This document shows, one piece after another, positions 9,735 through 17,329 of a stretch of DNA of 64,000 bases. Position 1 is the first letter of the stretch. Every line of letters begins with the position of its first letter. The DNA is taken from positions 62,001-126,000 of the forward strand of contig JAPWHL010000013.1 in assembly GCA_027214255.1 (NCBI GenBank). The letters are read 5' to 3'. This stretch comes from Roseovarius aestuarii. Its GTDB lineage: Bacteria; Pseudomonadota; Alphaproteobacteria; Rhodobacterales; Rhodobacteraceae. The notes under the pieces were generated by a model. That model worked only from the letters and a program-made list of their open reading frames with translations. It searched no databases and was not told the origin of the DNA. The translations under genes and the position numbers were made by a program.

Positions 9735-10198
9735 GGCTAAATGATTGATGGACCCGTCAAGCTTTGGCATCACCCCGGCCATTGTCGATATAGTTGATCC
9801 TTCGCCTGGGATATTAGCGTCAAATCGGCTTCGCCGGCCCTTAAGGTTTAGAAAATCGTCTGACGGTGTCCTCGACAAAGCAAACTGTTAGCCGATAGGA
9901 ACCTTGCTTGCAGAACTCATCAGGGCCAATCGCCATCATCCAAACAGGCCTGAAACGCGACTGTACTGACATATGTTCGCAATCGCAAAAACGCCTGCAA
10001 TGCAGGAGCCATCCACACGGGCATTCGTCGGTTTGTCAGTCTCTGCGGTGCAGATTTTACGTCAGGCCTTTGTTCAGTTGCTCAAAGAGAGCGCTTAAAA
10101 TCAGTAGAAGTGATTAAAAAATCAGCCACATTGGGGGGCAAACCTTCTGTTGAGATGCATCATCTTGATTCAGCCCACTGAACTTCTAACGTCAATCC
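9735..10198. other. Non-coding gap between urtE and the ATP-grasp gene
   Basis: A 464-base stretch without a convincing gene: short frames lack ribosome sites and recognisable products. A small hairpin, CGGC-TTC-GCCG at about 9826-9836, is the only terminator-like element after urtE. It is more AT-rich toward 10090-10198, where the promoter of the next operon must lie, but no clear -35/-10 pair stands out. Confidence 0.4.
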
Positions 10199-11626
10199 AT
10201 GAAAAATGAAAATGCCCACTTCAGCGAAATGCATGCTTCCGACGGAGGGCCACGGGGCCCTTACGTGGGATATGATGCTTGGTTCGCCAAGCAGAACAAC
10301 GAACGGTTTGCCAAAAAGTCCCAAGAAGCCGAGGCATTTTTCCGACGCACCGGGATCACCTTCAACGTTTACGGACAGCATGACGCCGAGGAACGGCTGA
10401 TCCCTTTCGATCTGGTGCCCCGGATTATTTCGTCACGCGAATGGACCAAACTGTCCAAAGGCATTGAACAACGCATTCGTGCCCTCAACGCTTTTTTGCA
10501 TGATATCTATAATCGGCAGGAGATCCTGCGGGCGGGCGTCATACCGATCGACCTGATAGCTCAGAACGGCGCCTTTTTACCTCAGATGATGGATTTCAGC
10601 CCGCCGGGTAACATCTACACTCATATCGTCGGCACTGACATCGTTCGCACAGGCGAAGATGACTTTTTCGTGCTCGAAGACAATGCGCGCACGCCCTCTG
10701 GTGTCAGCTATATGCTGGAGAACCGCGAGACGATGCTGCAAATGTTTCCCGAGCTTTTCAGCACCATACCTGTGCAGCCAGTAAGCGATTATCCGAAAAA
10801 CCTGCGTCGGTCGCTTGAGGCCTCCGCCCCGAGCGGCTGCAAGGGCCGCCCCTGTGTGGCAATACTTACGCCGGGAATTCACAACTCTGCCTATTATGAG
10901 CACAGCTTTTTGGCCGATCAGATGGGCGTCGAGCTGGTAGAAGGGCATGACCTGCGCGTTGTTGACGGCCATATCGCCATGCGCACCACGAAGGGGTACA
11001 AGACGATAGATGTGCTGTATCGCCGGGTAGATGACGAATACCTTGATCCGCTCACATTCAATCCTAGGTCCATGTTGGGGGTGCCGGGGATCATGGATGT
11101 CTACCGCGCGGGCAATATTGCAATCGCCAATGCACCCGGAACCGGCGTGGCGGACGATAAAGCGGTCTATAGTTACATCCCCGACATTATCAAATTCTAT
11201 ACTGGCGAACCCGCGATCCTAAAGAATGTCGAAACGTTCCGATGCTCTGAACCGCAGCAATTGAAATATGTCCTAGACAATCTCGCTGATCTGGTAGTGA
11301 AAGAGGTTCATGGCTCTGGCGGGTATGGCATGCTGGTTGGCCCGGCGGCATCCAAACAAGAGCTGTCAGATTTCGCCGACAAATTACGTGCGCGGCCCGG
11401 CAATTACATTGCACAGCCGACACTGTCTTTGTCTACGGTTCCTATTTTCACCGAGAAAGGCCTCGCGCCCCGTCACGTCGACCTACGGCCCTTTGCGCTG
11501 GTATCGCCCAATGGGGTGAATATTACCTCTGGCGGGTTGACCCGCGTCGCGCTGACAGAAGGATCACTTGTGGTGAATTCAAGCCAGGGCGGTGGCACCA
11601 AAGACACTTGGGTATTGGAAGACTGA
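10199..11626 (+). CDS. Circularly permuted ATP-grasp protein (COG2308 type), Anbu cluster
   Basis: A 475-residue protein of the circularly permuted ATP-grasp / DUF404-DUF407 family, predicted to ligate peptide-like or amino groups using ATP. Recognisable segments are LVPRIISSREW, FLHDIYNRQEILRAGVIP, FFVLEDNARTPSGVSYMLENRE, YRRVDDEYLDPLTFNP, NAPGTGVADDKAVYSYIP, KEVHGSGGYGMLVGP and HVDLRPFALVS. The ATG at 10199 has no obvious ribosome site; a second ATG ten codons on (10229) is possible. The next gene starts one base after its stop. It opens the four-gene cluster with alpha-E, transglutaminase and Anbu proteins. The chemical substrate is unknown. Confidence 0.9.
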   Translation: MKNENAHFSEMHASDGGPRGPYVGYDAWFAKQNNERFAKKSQEAEAFFRRTGITFNVYGQHDAEERLIPFDLVPRIISSREWTKLSKGIEQRIRALNAFLHDIYNRQEILRAGVIPIDLIAQNGAFLPQMMDFSPPGNIYTHIVGTDIVRTGEDDFFVLEDNARTPSGVSYMLENRETMLQMFPELFSTIPVQPVSDYPKNLRRSLEASAPSGCKGRPCVAILTPGIHNSAYYEHSFLADQMGVELVEGHDLRVVDGHIAMRTTKGYKTIDVLYRRVDDEYLDPLTFNPRSMLGVPGIMDVYRAGNIAIANAPGTGVADDKAVYSYIPDIIKFYTGEPAILKNVETFRCSEPQQLKYVLDNLADLVVKEVHGSGGYGMLVGPAASKQELSDFADKLRARPGNYIAQPTLSLSTVPIFTEKGLAPRHVDLRPFALVSPNGVNITSGGLTRVALTEGSLVVNSSQGGGTKDTWVLED

Positions 11627-11627
11627 T

Positions 11628-12569
11628 ATGTTGGGCAAAACCGCAGGGGGTCTTTACTGGATGTTTCGGTCGCTCGAGAGGGCTGAGAATACCGCGCGTC
11701 TGATCGAGGCTGGCTTTCGCATCGCGCTGACGCGGTCCACCACCGCAGAGGCGGAATGGCAATCGGTGATTTCGACGCTCGCGGCACAGCAGGCCTATGA
11801 AGCAACTTGTGACGGCTATGACAGTGCGCAGGTCGTGAATTTTTTGCTGCGCGAACCCTCGAATCCAAGTTCGGTCCTGTCGATCATCAAATCCGCACGT
11901 GACAACGCACGACTGGTGCGAACCGCGTTGACGACCGAAGTCTGGTGCGCGGTCAATGAAACGTGGATGCTGTTCACGGACCTACTGAAGGATGAAATAC
12001 CGCAAACAGAACTGCCTTCCGTGCTGGCCACCATCCGACAGCAGTCTGGTCTGGTGCGTGGCGCTTTGCACGGGACCATGTTGCGCAATGATATCTACGA
12101 TTTCTGCCGCCTAGGTACTTTTGTCGAACGGATGGACAACACCGCGAGGATCATTGACGTCAAGTATTATTCGCTCCTGCCGGCTCCGTCGTTTGTGGGC
12201 AGTCGCCTAGACAATGTCCAATGGGAGACGATTTTACGATCTGTCTCGGCGCATCGGTCTTTTCGCTGGGCCGTCGAGGAAGATTTCACTGCCCCAGCCA
12301 TCGCCGAATTTCTGATCCTTGACCGGCGTATGCCACGTTCGCTGGCATTCAGTGCAGGTCAGATAGTGAATAGCTTGTCGCAATTGGCGGAAGATTATGG
12401 GAGCAGGCAGGCCTCTCATGACATGGCTGACGCGCTTAGAGCGCGGCTGGTGAATCCTGACATCAATTCAATCTTTGACGAGGGTCTGCATCAATTTGTC
12501 GACGGGGTGATTAACAGCACTGCCTGCTTGGCCCGACAGATCGAAATAGATTACAGGTTTTCGGGATAA
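11628..12569 (+). CDS. Alpha-E domain protein (DUF403/COG2307), Anbu cluster
   Basis: A 313-residue all-helical protein of the alpha-E family, which almost always travels with the circularly permuted ATP-grasp protein. The N-terminus MLGKTAGGLYWMFRSLERAENTARL is the family signature, echoed by FCRLGTFVERMDNTARIIDVKYY, which looks like an internal repeat of the same helical unit. The start at 11628 follows the previous stop by one base, and its stop shares one base with the next ATG (TAATG), so the genes are tightly coupled. The biochemical function is unknown; it presumably works as partner or substrate carrier for the ATP-grasp enzyme. Confidence 0.9.
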   Translation: MLGKTAGGLYWMFRSLERAENTARLIEAGFRIALTRSTTAEAEWQSVISTLAAQQAYEATCDGYDSAQVVNFLLREPSNPSSVLSIIKSARDNARLVRTALTTEVWCAVNETWMLFTDLLKDEIPQTELPSVLATIRQQSGLVRGALHGTMLRNDIYDFCRLGTFVERMDNTARIIDVKYYSLLPAPSFVGSRLDNVQWETILRSVSAHRSFRWAVEEDFTAPAIAEFLILDRRMPRSLAFSAGQIVNSLSQLAEDYGSRQASHDMADALRARLVNPDINSIFDEGLHQFVDGVINSTACLARQIEIDYRFSG

Positions 12570-13366
12570 TGGAACTCAACATCAGCCACACGACCGAATA
12601 CGCCTATAGTGCGCCGGTGGATTATGCACTGCAAAAGGTGCGCCTGCGTCCCATATCATCTGTCGTACAGCGGGTTGAAGACTGGGCCGTCGAGATTTCA
12701 GGCGGCAAGATTGAAACCAGCTATGTCGATCACTACGGCAACCATGTTGATTTGGTAAGTATCGAGCCGGGGGCCAAGGCTTTAATCATTCACGCAAAGG
12801 GGCGAGTGCAAACGCTGAATAACACAGGTGTGCTCGGTCTGGTTTTTGGCTGCGCGCCGCTGTGGCATTTCCTGCAGCCGACCGCCTTGACCATGCCAGG
12901 CGAGGCGATCAGAGCGCTCCCGAAAATCACCTCTGATGTCAACGCGCAACTTGCTGATTTGCACAGTCTTTCTGACACCATCCTAAAGGCGCTCCCTTAC
13001 ATGACGGGAGTTACCGCAGTAGACACCCCCGCTGAGGAAGCGCTGCAAGGTGACACGGGCGTCTGTCAGGATCACGCGCAGATCTTTGTGGCGGCTGCTC
13101 GGCTGTCTGGTCTACCCGCGCGCTATGTCAGCGGATACCTGCGGACTAATGAACCGATGCAGCAGGAAGCAACCCACGCCTGGGCCGAGGTCTTTATTCA
13201 GGGGCTTGGATGGGTCGGCTTTGACATCTCGAACGGGGTATCGCCAGATGAAAAGTATGTGCGTGTCGCCGTCGGTCGAGATGCACGCGATGCGGCTCCT
13301 GTCGAAGGGCTGCGTATGGGAAATGCAGATGAAACCCTGATGGTATCTTTGCAAGTACAGCAGTAA
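12569..13366 (+). CDS. Transglutaminase-like cysteine peptidase, Anbu cluster
   Basis: A 265-residue protein with the bacterial transglutaminase-like N-terminal beta domain (ISHTTEYAYSAPVDYAL, then KVRLRP) followed by a papain-like catalytic core. The nucleophile Cys lies in GDTGVCQDHAQIFVAAAR, the His in EATHAWAEVFIQG and the Asp in GWVGFDISNG, so the triad looks intact. The order ATP-grasp, alpha-E, transglutaminase, Anbu is the conserved layout. The family includes peptidases and amide-forming enzymes; which it is here cannot be told. It has no signal peptide and so is probably cytosolic. Confidence 0.92.
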   Translation: MELNISHTTEYAYSAPVDYALQKVRLRPISSVVQRVEDWAVEISGGKIETSYVDHYGNHVDLVSIEPGAKALIIHAKGRVQTLNNTGVLGLVFGCAPLWHFLQPTALTMPGEAIRALPKITSDVNAQLADLHSLSDTILKALPYMTGVTAVDTPAEEALQGDTGVCQDHAQIFVAAARLSGLPARYVSGYLRTNEPMQQEATHAWAEVFIQGLGWVGFDISNGVSPDEKYVRVAVGRDARDAAPVEGLRMGNADETLMVSLQVQQ

Positions 13367-13400
13367 AGAGATACCGAGGTTTCTTTTCGGATAGAATGAA

Positions 13401-14132
13401 ATGACGTATTGCATCGGAATGCGGCTGGATCGCGGATTGGTCTTTATGTCGGACACACGCACCAGCGCGGGCGTTGATAATTTCGCAGTCAGCAAAAAAA
13501 TGTTCCACTGGCAGGTTCCGGATGAGCGCGCAATCACCATCATGACAGCCGGCAATCTTGCAACGACACAATCGCTGATCAGTCTGTTGGCCGAACGCTC
13601 TGTGTCAGAAGAGGAACGGGATCCAAGCATCCTGCGCCAGCCCACCATGTTTCAGGTTGCAAGGCTGGTTGGAGCCACATTGCGCGAAGTGATTGCCGAT
13701 TCATCCCCTTCTGGGCAAACTTCAGAAGATCAGTTTGGCGCTTCGATTATCATGGGAGGGCAAATCAAAGGCGGCAAACCGACAATCTTTATGATCTACC
13801 CTGAAGGCAATTTCATCGAGATCACGGATGACACGCCGTTCTTTCAGATTGGCGAAACAAAATACGGAAAGCCGATCATCGTGCGAGCATACGACAGTCA
13901 GATGGATTTCGCTGATGCGATTAAACTTCTACTCGTTTCCTTTGATTCAACCGTAAAATCAAACCTTTCCGTTGGGCTGCCCTTCGATCTCCAAATCTAC
14001 GAAAACGACTCGTTTTCCACTGAGCGCACCAAACGGATCAATGCTGAAGACGAAGTGTATCAGGCAATTTCAACCGGCTGGGGGAATGCCCTGCGTGACG
14101 CATTTCAGCGGCTGCCGTGTTACAAGCTTTAA
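13401..14132 (+). CDS. Anbu, proteasome-type (Ntn-hydrolase) peptidase
   Basis: A 243-residue homologue of Anbu (ancestral beta subunit, COG3484), a bacterial relative of proteasome beta subunits and HslV. After Met removal the N-terminal Thr (MTYCIGM) would be the nucleophile. Asp18 (FMSDTRTSAG) and Lys32/Lys33 (AVSKKMF) occupy the places of the proteasomal Asp17 and Lys33. A start at 13401 is required to place this Thr at position 2. It lies 34 bases after the transglutaminase gene with no terminator between, so it is probably co-transcribed. Known Anbu proteins form open, lock-washer-like rings; their substrates are unsettled. IS debris follows directly downstream. Confidence 0.93.
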   Translation: MTYCIGMRLDRGLVFMSDTRTSAGVDNFAVSKKMFHWQVPDERAITIMTAGNLATTQSLISLLAERSVSEEERDPSILRQPTMFQVARLVGATLREVIADSSPSGQTSEDQFGASIIMGGQIKGGKPTIFMIYPEGNFIEITDDTPFFQIGETKYGKPIIVRAYDSQMDFADAIKLLLVSFDSTVKSNLSVGLPFDLQIYENDSFSTERTKRINAEDEVYQAISTGWGNALRDAFQRLPCYKL

Positions 14133-14221
14133 CGTTATTTGCTAGGTTTGGGCCACCAAGTTCCAGTTTGCGGAAACGGGGCGACCTGAGTGCGCTGCCG
14201 GATATGCTTGAACAGGGTGGA

Positions 14222-14359
14222 GGGTATTGCCAAGTTGTTTGTCGCGTTTGATTTGGTTATCGCCCTGTGATGAATATTCCAACTCAAATGCCACGCCAAA
14301 AGGGCTTCCGCTATCCTCGTGAGGTCATTGGTTACGCGGTCTGGGCGTACTACCGGTTA
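14222..14359 (+). mobile_element. IS6-family element A, left-end fragment
   Basis: Left end of an IS6-family insertion sequence. A terminal inverted repeat, GGGTATTGCCAAGTT at 14222-14236, is followed by an ATG at 14288 encoding MPRQKGFRYPREVIGYAVWA, the classical IS6 transposase N-terminus. Coding stops after about 24 residues, exactly where the second IS (IR at 14360) begins. The inverted repeat matches that of element B at 12 of 15 positions, so the two are related but distinct copies. The right end is not present. Confidence 0.65.
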
Positions 14360-15119
14360 GGGCATCGTCAAGTTGCGGGGAACTTCCGTCGGGGTAGGTA
14401 TCGTCATGACCAAACCCAAGCAACCCGGCGCTTTCAAAGGCCATCGCTTCCCTCCTGAAATCATTTCCCATGCCATTTGGGCCTATTGCAGATTTCACAT
14501 GAATTTGCGCGATGTAGAGGGCTTGTTGGCCGCGCGCGGGGTTGTGGTCAGTTATGAAACAGTCCGCGCTCGGGTCGTGAAATTCGGGTCCCAAAATACC
14601 AAAGTGATCCGCCGGGATCGTCCTGCGGCGGCGGACAAATGGCACTTGGACGAAGTCGTCATTCCGATCACCGGGAAGAAATACTGGTTGTGGCGCGCCG
14701 TCGATAGCCGTGGCGATGTTCTGGACATACTCGTTCAATCCTGATGAGCTGCAGTTGATCATTACGGGCAAGCTTCGTAGCTACGGAGCATCCCTGAAAG
14801 ACCTCGCTCCGGGCATTGAGCATCTCAACCATAAGAGTCTCAACAATCGATCCGAAGGGTCACACAGGCCGACCCGCAGGCGAGAAAAGATCATGGGAAG
14901 GTTCAAATCGCCAAAACAAGCCCCGCAATTTCTTTCCGCTCATGATCAGGTCCAAACCCTCTTCCGCCCGCGCCGCCATAAACAATCAGCCGCTGCTTAT
15001 CGCCAATCCAGAGCCGATGCCTATTGGATCTGGGACGACATCACACGTGAGCTGAAGGCGGCCTAAAACGTGGCATTCGGGCTTTCGCTGCCATGAATGC
15101 CGATAACTTGACGGTCCCC
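14360..15119 (+). mobile_element. IS6-family element B, both ends present but inactive
   Basis: A 760-base IS6-type element bounded by inverted repeats: GGGCATCGTCAAGTT at 14360-14374 and, on the other strand, GGGGACCGTCAAGTT at 15105-15119 (13 of 15 identical). It carries a single transposase gene that is broken. It interrupts element A on the left and a tyrosine recombinase gene on the right. The flanking octamers (ACCGGTTA left, ACCGTGTC right) are not a clean 8-bp duplication, so a rearrangement or adjacent deletion has probably occurred since insertion. Confidence 0.75.
14406..15066 (+). pseudogene. IS6-family DDE transposase, frameshifted and internally deleted
   Basis: The N-terminal part (14406-14744) reads HRFPPEIISHAIWAYCRFHM, then VVVSYETVRARVVKFG, then ADKWHLDEV with the first catalytic Asp, to DSRGDVLDILVQS. 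The rest continues in another frame from about 14740 to 15066 with LRSYGASL, GIEHLNHKSLNNRSE and RRREKIMGRFKS (catalytic Glu). Compared with intact relatives, some 25 residues are missing at the junction. The second catalytic Asp (normally TDKLRSYG) is Gly (TGKLRSYG). The gene is therefore dead by three separate lesions. Confidence 0.8.
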
Positions 15120-15240
15120 ACCGTGTCCTTAACGAGAGGCGAAGAGAAGAGCGTTTGTCACAATTTTGGCGTTCTGGTAGCGGCCAGCGAAAGTAAAATA
15201 CGCTGTGCCGGGACCGAGAAAGATATGCGTTGAGATGCAT
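15120..15240 (-). pseudogene. Tyrosine recombinase/integrase, N-terminal fragment
   Basis: On the minus strand an ATG at 15240 opens about 40 codons: MHLNAYLSRSRHSVFYFRWP followed by LPERQNCDKRSSLRLSLRTR. The pattern SRxRHxVxYFRWPxP...xRxSLxTR is typical of the SAM-like N-terminus of phage/island integrases in alphaproteobacteria. Coding stops at the IS6 inverted repeat at 15119. The fragment starts 66 bases from the 3' end of tRNA-Ala, the classical place for an island integrase. The call rests on pattern recognition of a short segment. Confidence 0.55.
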
Positions 15241-15305
15241 GGTTGTGTTCCACTGATGTGGCACACCCCTCAAAGGCTTCTCTAAGTCATTGATCTAAAG
15301 GGGGA

Positions 15306-15381
15306 TGGTGGAGCCTAGGGGGATCGAACCCCTGACCTCCTGCATGCCATGCAGGCGCTCTCCCAGCTGAGCTAAGGCCCC
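15306..15381 (-). tRNA. tRNA-Ala (anticodon GGC)
   Basis: A 76-nt minus-strand tRNA. The acceptor stem GGGGCCT pairs with AGGCTCC (one G-U), followed by discriminator A and an encoded CCA (15306-15308). The anticodon arm is CCTGC-ATGGCAT-GCAGG, giving anticodon GGC. The T-arm reads CAGGGGTTCGATCCCCCT, and the D-arm contains AGCTCAGCTGGGAGAGC. The 3' half is a common integrase target, which fits the recombinase fragment next to it. I see no second copy of the tRNA 3' end in the window. Confidence 0.96.
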
Positions 15382-15469
15382 AAAAGGCGCGGAACTTTGT
15401 TCCGCTGCCGCTAACTATTCAAACCAACAGGCGGGATCAAGCGAAAAATCCCGCCTTATGCATGCTTAC

Positions 15470-15793
15470 TTAGCTGTCGTCGTCATTCGACGCGACATCG
15501 GCGATCTCGTCCAATGGAACGGTGTCGTCATCATCCTCATCCTCGAGGATATCATCGCCCAGATCGACATCGACGTCATCATCATCGTCCAATACGACGT
15601 CGTCTTCTTCTGCCGCCTTCATCTTTTTGGTTTCCGCGTCTTCCGCGTCTGCCTTGATTGACCGGCTTTTGCCGATATTCAGCTCGACGACTTCACCGGT
15701 GTAGGGGCTGATGATCGGATCTTTGTTCAGGTCATAAAAACGCTGGCCGGTGGTCGGGCACAGGCGTTTGACGCCCCATTCTTCCTTTGGCAT
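15470..15793 (-). CDS. TIGR02300-type (FYDLN acid) protein
   Basis: A 107-residue protein with a conserved N-terminus (MPKEEWGVKRLCPTTGQRFYDLNKDPIISPYTGE) followed by an extremely acidic, low-complexity tail rich in Asp and Glu (DDDDDVDVDLGDD, then EDEDDDD). The N-terminal part resembles a small zinc-ribbon-like or nucleic-acid-associated module. The family is widespread in alphaproteobacteria and has no established function. It is divergent from the DUF45 peptidase gene and adjacent to tRNA-Ala. Confidence 0.85.
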   Translation of the reverse strand: MPKEEWGVKRLCPTTGQRFYDLNKDPIISPYTGEVVELNIGKSRSIKADAEDAETKKMKAAEEDDVVLDDDDDVDVDLGDDILEDEDDDDTVPLDEIADVASNDDDS

Positions 15794-15906
15794 AGGTGGT
15801 CCCTTCCAATACTACATGTCTTGCATACGATCTGCGCCACCTGCCATAAGAGACGCAAGGTGTCAAAGGCTTTAAGGCCGCAGCAGATACTCCTATTAGA
15901 GGCGAT

Positions 15907-16587
15907 ATGGGCCATCACATCCTCCCCGGCAACCCCCCTATCGCACTTTGCCTGCGTCGGTCGCCACGCGCGCGGCGCATTTCGCTGCGAATCAGCGCGC
16001 TGGACGGGCGGGTCACCTTGACCCTTCCCAAAGGTCTTTGCGAACGTGAAGCTCTGGCATTTGCACGACAGAAAGAAGACTGGATGCGCCGCCATCTGGC
16101 CGCGCAAAAACCCGAAGTGCAGATCGCACATGGCGCGGAGGTTCCTGTTGAAGGGCGGATCATGCGGGTTGCCCAAGGCGCCGGACGGCGAGTGTTGGTA
16201 AAGGAGGATACCCTTTGGGTACCCGGCGAGGTGGCACCGCGCCTTCAAGCATGGCTTAAGGTGTTGGCCCGCGAGCGTCTGGTGAAAGCGTCCGACCGTT
16301 ACGCCGCATCATTGGGACGCCCCTACAGCCGCATCACGTTGCGCGACACACGATCGCGTTGGGGATCGTGTGCATCATCGGGCGCACTCAGTTATTCTTG
16401 GCGGCTGATCATGGCTCCGGCAGAAGTGCTGGACTACGTGGCAGCCCATGAGGTGGCCCATCTGGCTGAAATGAACCATTCACCCGCATTTTGGGCCGAG
16501 GTCGCCCGCCTGCTACCGGACTATGAAACGCCACGTCAGTGGTTGCGCGCCAATGGTGCAGGGCTGCATCGCTATCGGTTTGGTTGA
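15907..16587 (+). CDS. DUF45/YgjP-like zinc metallopeptidase
   Basis: A 226-residue member of the YgjP/SprT-like M48-type metallopeptidase family. The zinc motif is HEVAHL (AAHEVAHLAEMNHSPAFWAEV), with a third ligand expected in NHSPAFW. The preceding conserved block is ITLRDTRSRWGSCASSGALSYSWRLI. The N-terminal half (RRSPRARRISLRIS...VTLTLPKG) forms the usual beta region. No signal peptide, so cytosolic. The cellular substrate is unknown. Confidence 0.88.
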   Translation: MGHHILPGNPPIALCLRRSPRARRISLRISALDGRVTLTLPKGLCEREALAFARQKEDWMRRHLAAQKPEVQIAHGAEVPVEGRIMRVAQGAGRRVLVKEDTLWVPGEVAPRLQAWLKVLARERLVKASDRYAASLGRPYSRITLRDTRSRWGSCASSGALSYSWRLIMAPAEVLDYVAAHEVAHLAEMNHSPAFWAEVARLLPDYETPRQWLRANGAGLHRYRFG

Positions 16588-16619
16588 CCGAGTCGCATAT
16601 TTGTGATCACAAAGGCGTC

Positions 16620-17267
16620 ATGCTTCTGAATGCCCGCCCTGATCCGACGCCCGCTGCGCATGACCGCGTCTATCGCGGCTTGCGCACGCGTATCATGCAT
16701 GGGCAGATTGCGCCGGGCCAAGCACTGACCCTGCGCGGGATCGGGCGCGAGTTCGACGTTTCTATGACGCCCGCACGCGAGGCGCTGCGCCGCCTAGTCG
16801 CCGAAGGGGCGCTCACCCTAAGTACGTCCGGCCGGGTATCAACCCCTGAGTTAACCCATGACCGTATCGAGGAACTGGCCGCGTTGCGGGCCTTGATCGA
16901 GGTCGAATTGGCCAGCCGCGCCTTACCCCGAGCACATCTCGCATTGATTGACCGTCTGGCCTCGATCAACGCCGCCATAAGCGAAGACATCGCGCGTCAG
17001 GACGCGGTCTCATACATCCGTCGCAACCTCGAGTTTCACCGGACCTTGTATTTGCGCGCACAGGCGCCTGCGATGCTGGCTATGGCCGAAACGGTATGGT
17101 TGCAATTGGGCCCGACCATGCGCGCCCTTTATGGCCGTTTACGCGAAAAGGAAGCCCCACCCTATCACCGTCTGATCATTGGCGCACTGAAGGCAGGTGA
17201 CGAACCTGCACTGCGCCTTGCCGTGCGCTCGGACGTGACGCAGGGTTTGCGGATGTTGCTAAGCTAA
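16620..17267 (+). CDS. GntR-family transcriptional regulator (FCD type)
   Basis: A 215-residue regulator: N-terminal winged helix (VYRGLRTRIMHGQIAPGQALTLRGIGREFDVSMTPAREALRRL) and C-terminal all-helical FCD ligand domain (ALIEVELASRAL...EFHRTLYLRAQ). The reading frame begins earlier inside the peptidase gene. The ATG at 16620, 33 bases after the previous stop, gives the normal N-terminus. Its target is unknown; the nearest genes give no clear hint. It ends before a strong palindrome shared with convergent accA. Confidence 0.88.
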   Translation: MLLNARPDPTPAAHDRVYRGLRTRIMHGQIAPGQALTLRGIGREFDVSMTPAREALRRLVAEGALTLSTSGRVSTPELTHDRIEELAALRALIEVELASRALPRAHLALIDRLASINAAISEDIARQDAVSYIRRNLEFHRTLYLRAQAPAMLAMAETVWLQLGPTMRALYGRLREKEAPPYHRLIIGALKAGDEPALRLAVRSDVTQGLRMLLS

Positions 17268-17286
17268 CGAAAGCCTCAGGCAGTTC

Positions 17287-17312
17287 GTAACGTGCGCTTA
17301 AGCGCACGTTAC
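17287..17312. terminator. Bidirectional terminator hairpin between gntR and accA
   Basis: A perfect 26-base palindrome, GTAACGTGCGC-TTAA-GCGCACGTTAC, lies between the converging gntR (stop 17267) and accA (stop 17330) genes. No long U-tract follows on either strand, but position and symmetry suit a two-way terminator. Confidence 0.6.
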
Positions 17313-17329
17313 AGGCGGCAACACTGTGA

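Noticed and set aside
9908..10117. Open frame of 69 codons in the urtE-ATP-grasp gap
   Set aside because: No ribosome site, no recognisable family and composition unlike neighbours; treated as non-coding.
14133..14221. Search for a second tRNA-Ala 3' end (att site)
   Set aside because: No copy of the tRNA 3' sequence was found here or elsewhere in the window.
15522..15704. Ser-rich frame opposite the FYDLN-acid gene
   Set aside because: It is the mirror of the Asp-rich tail codons and not a gene.
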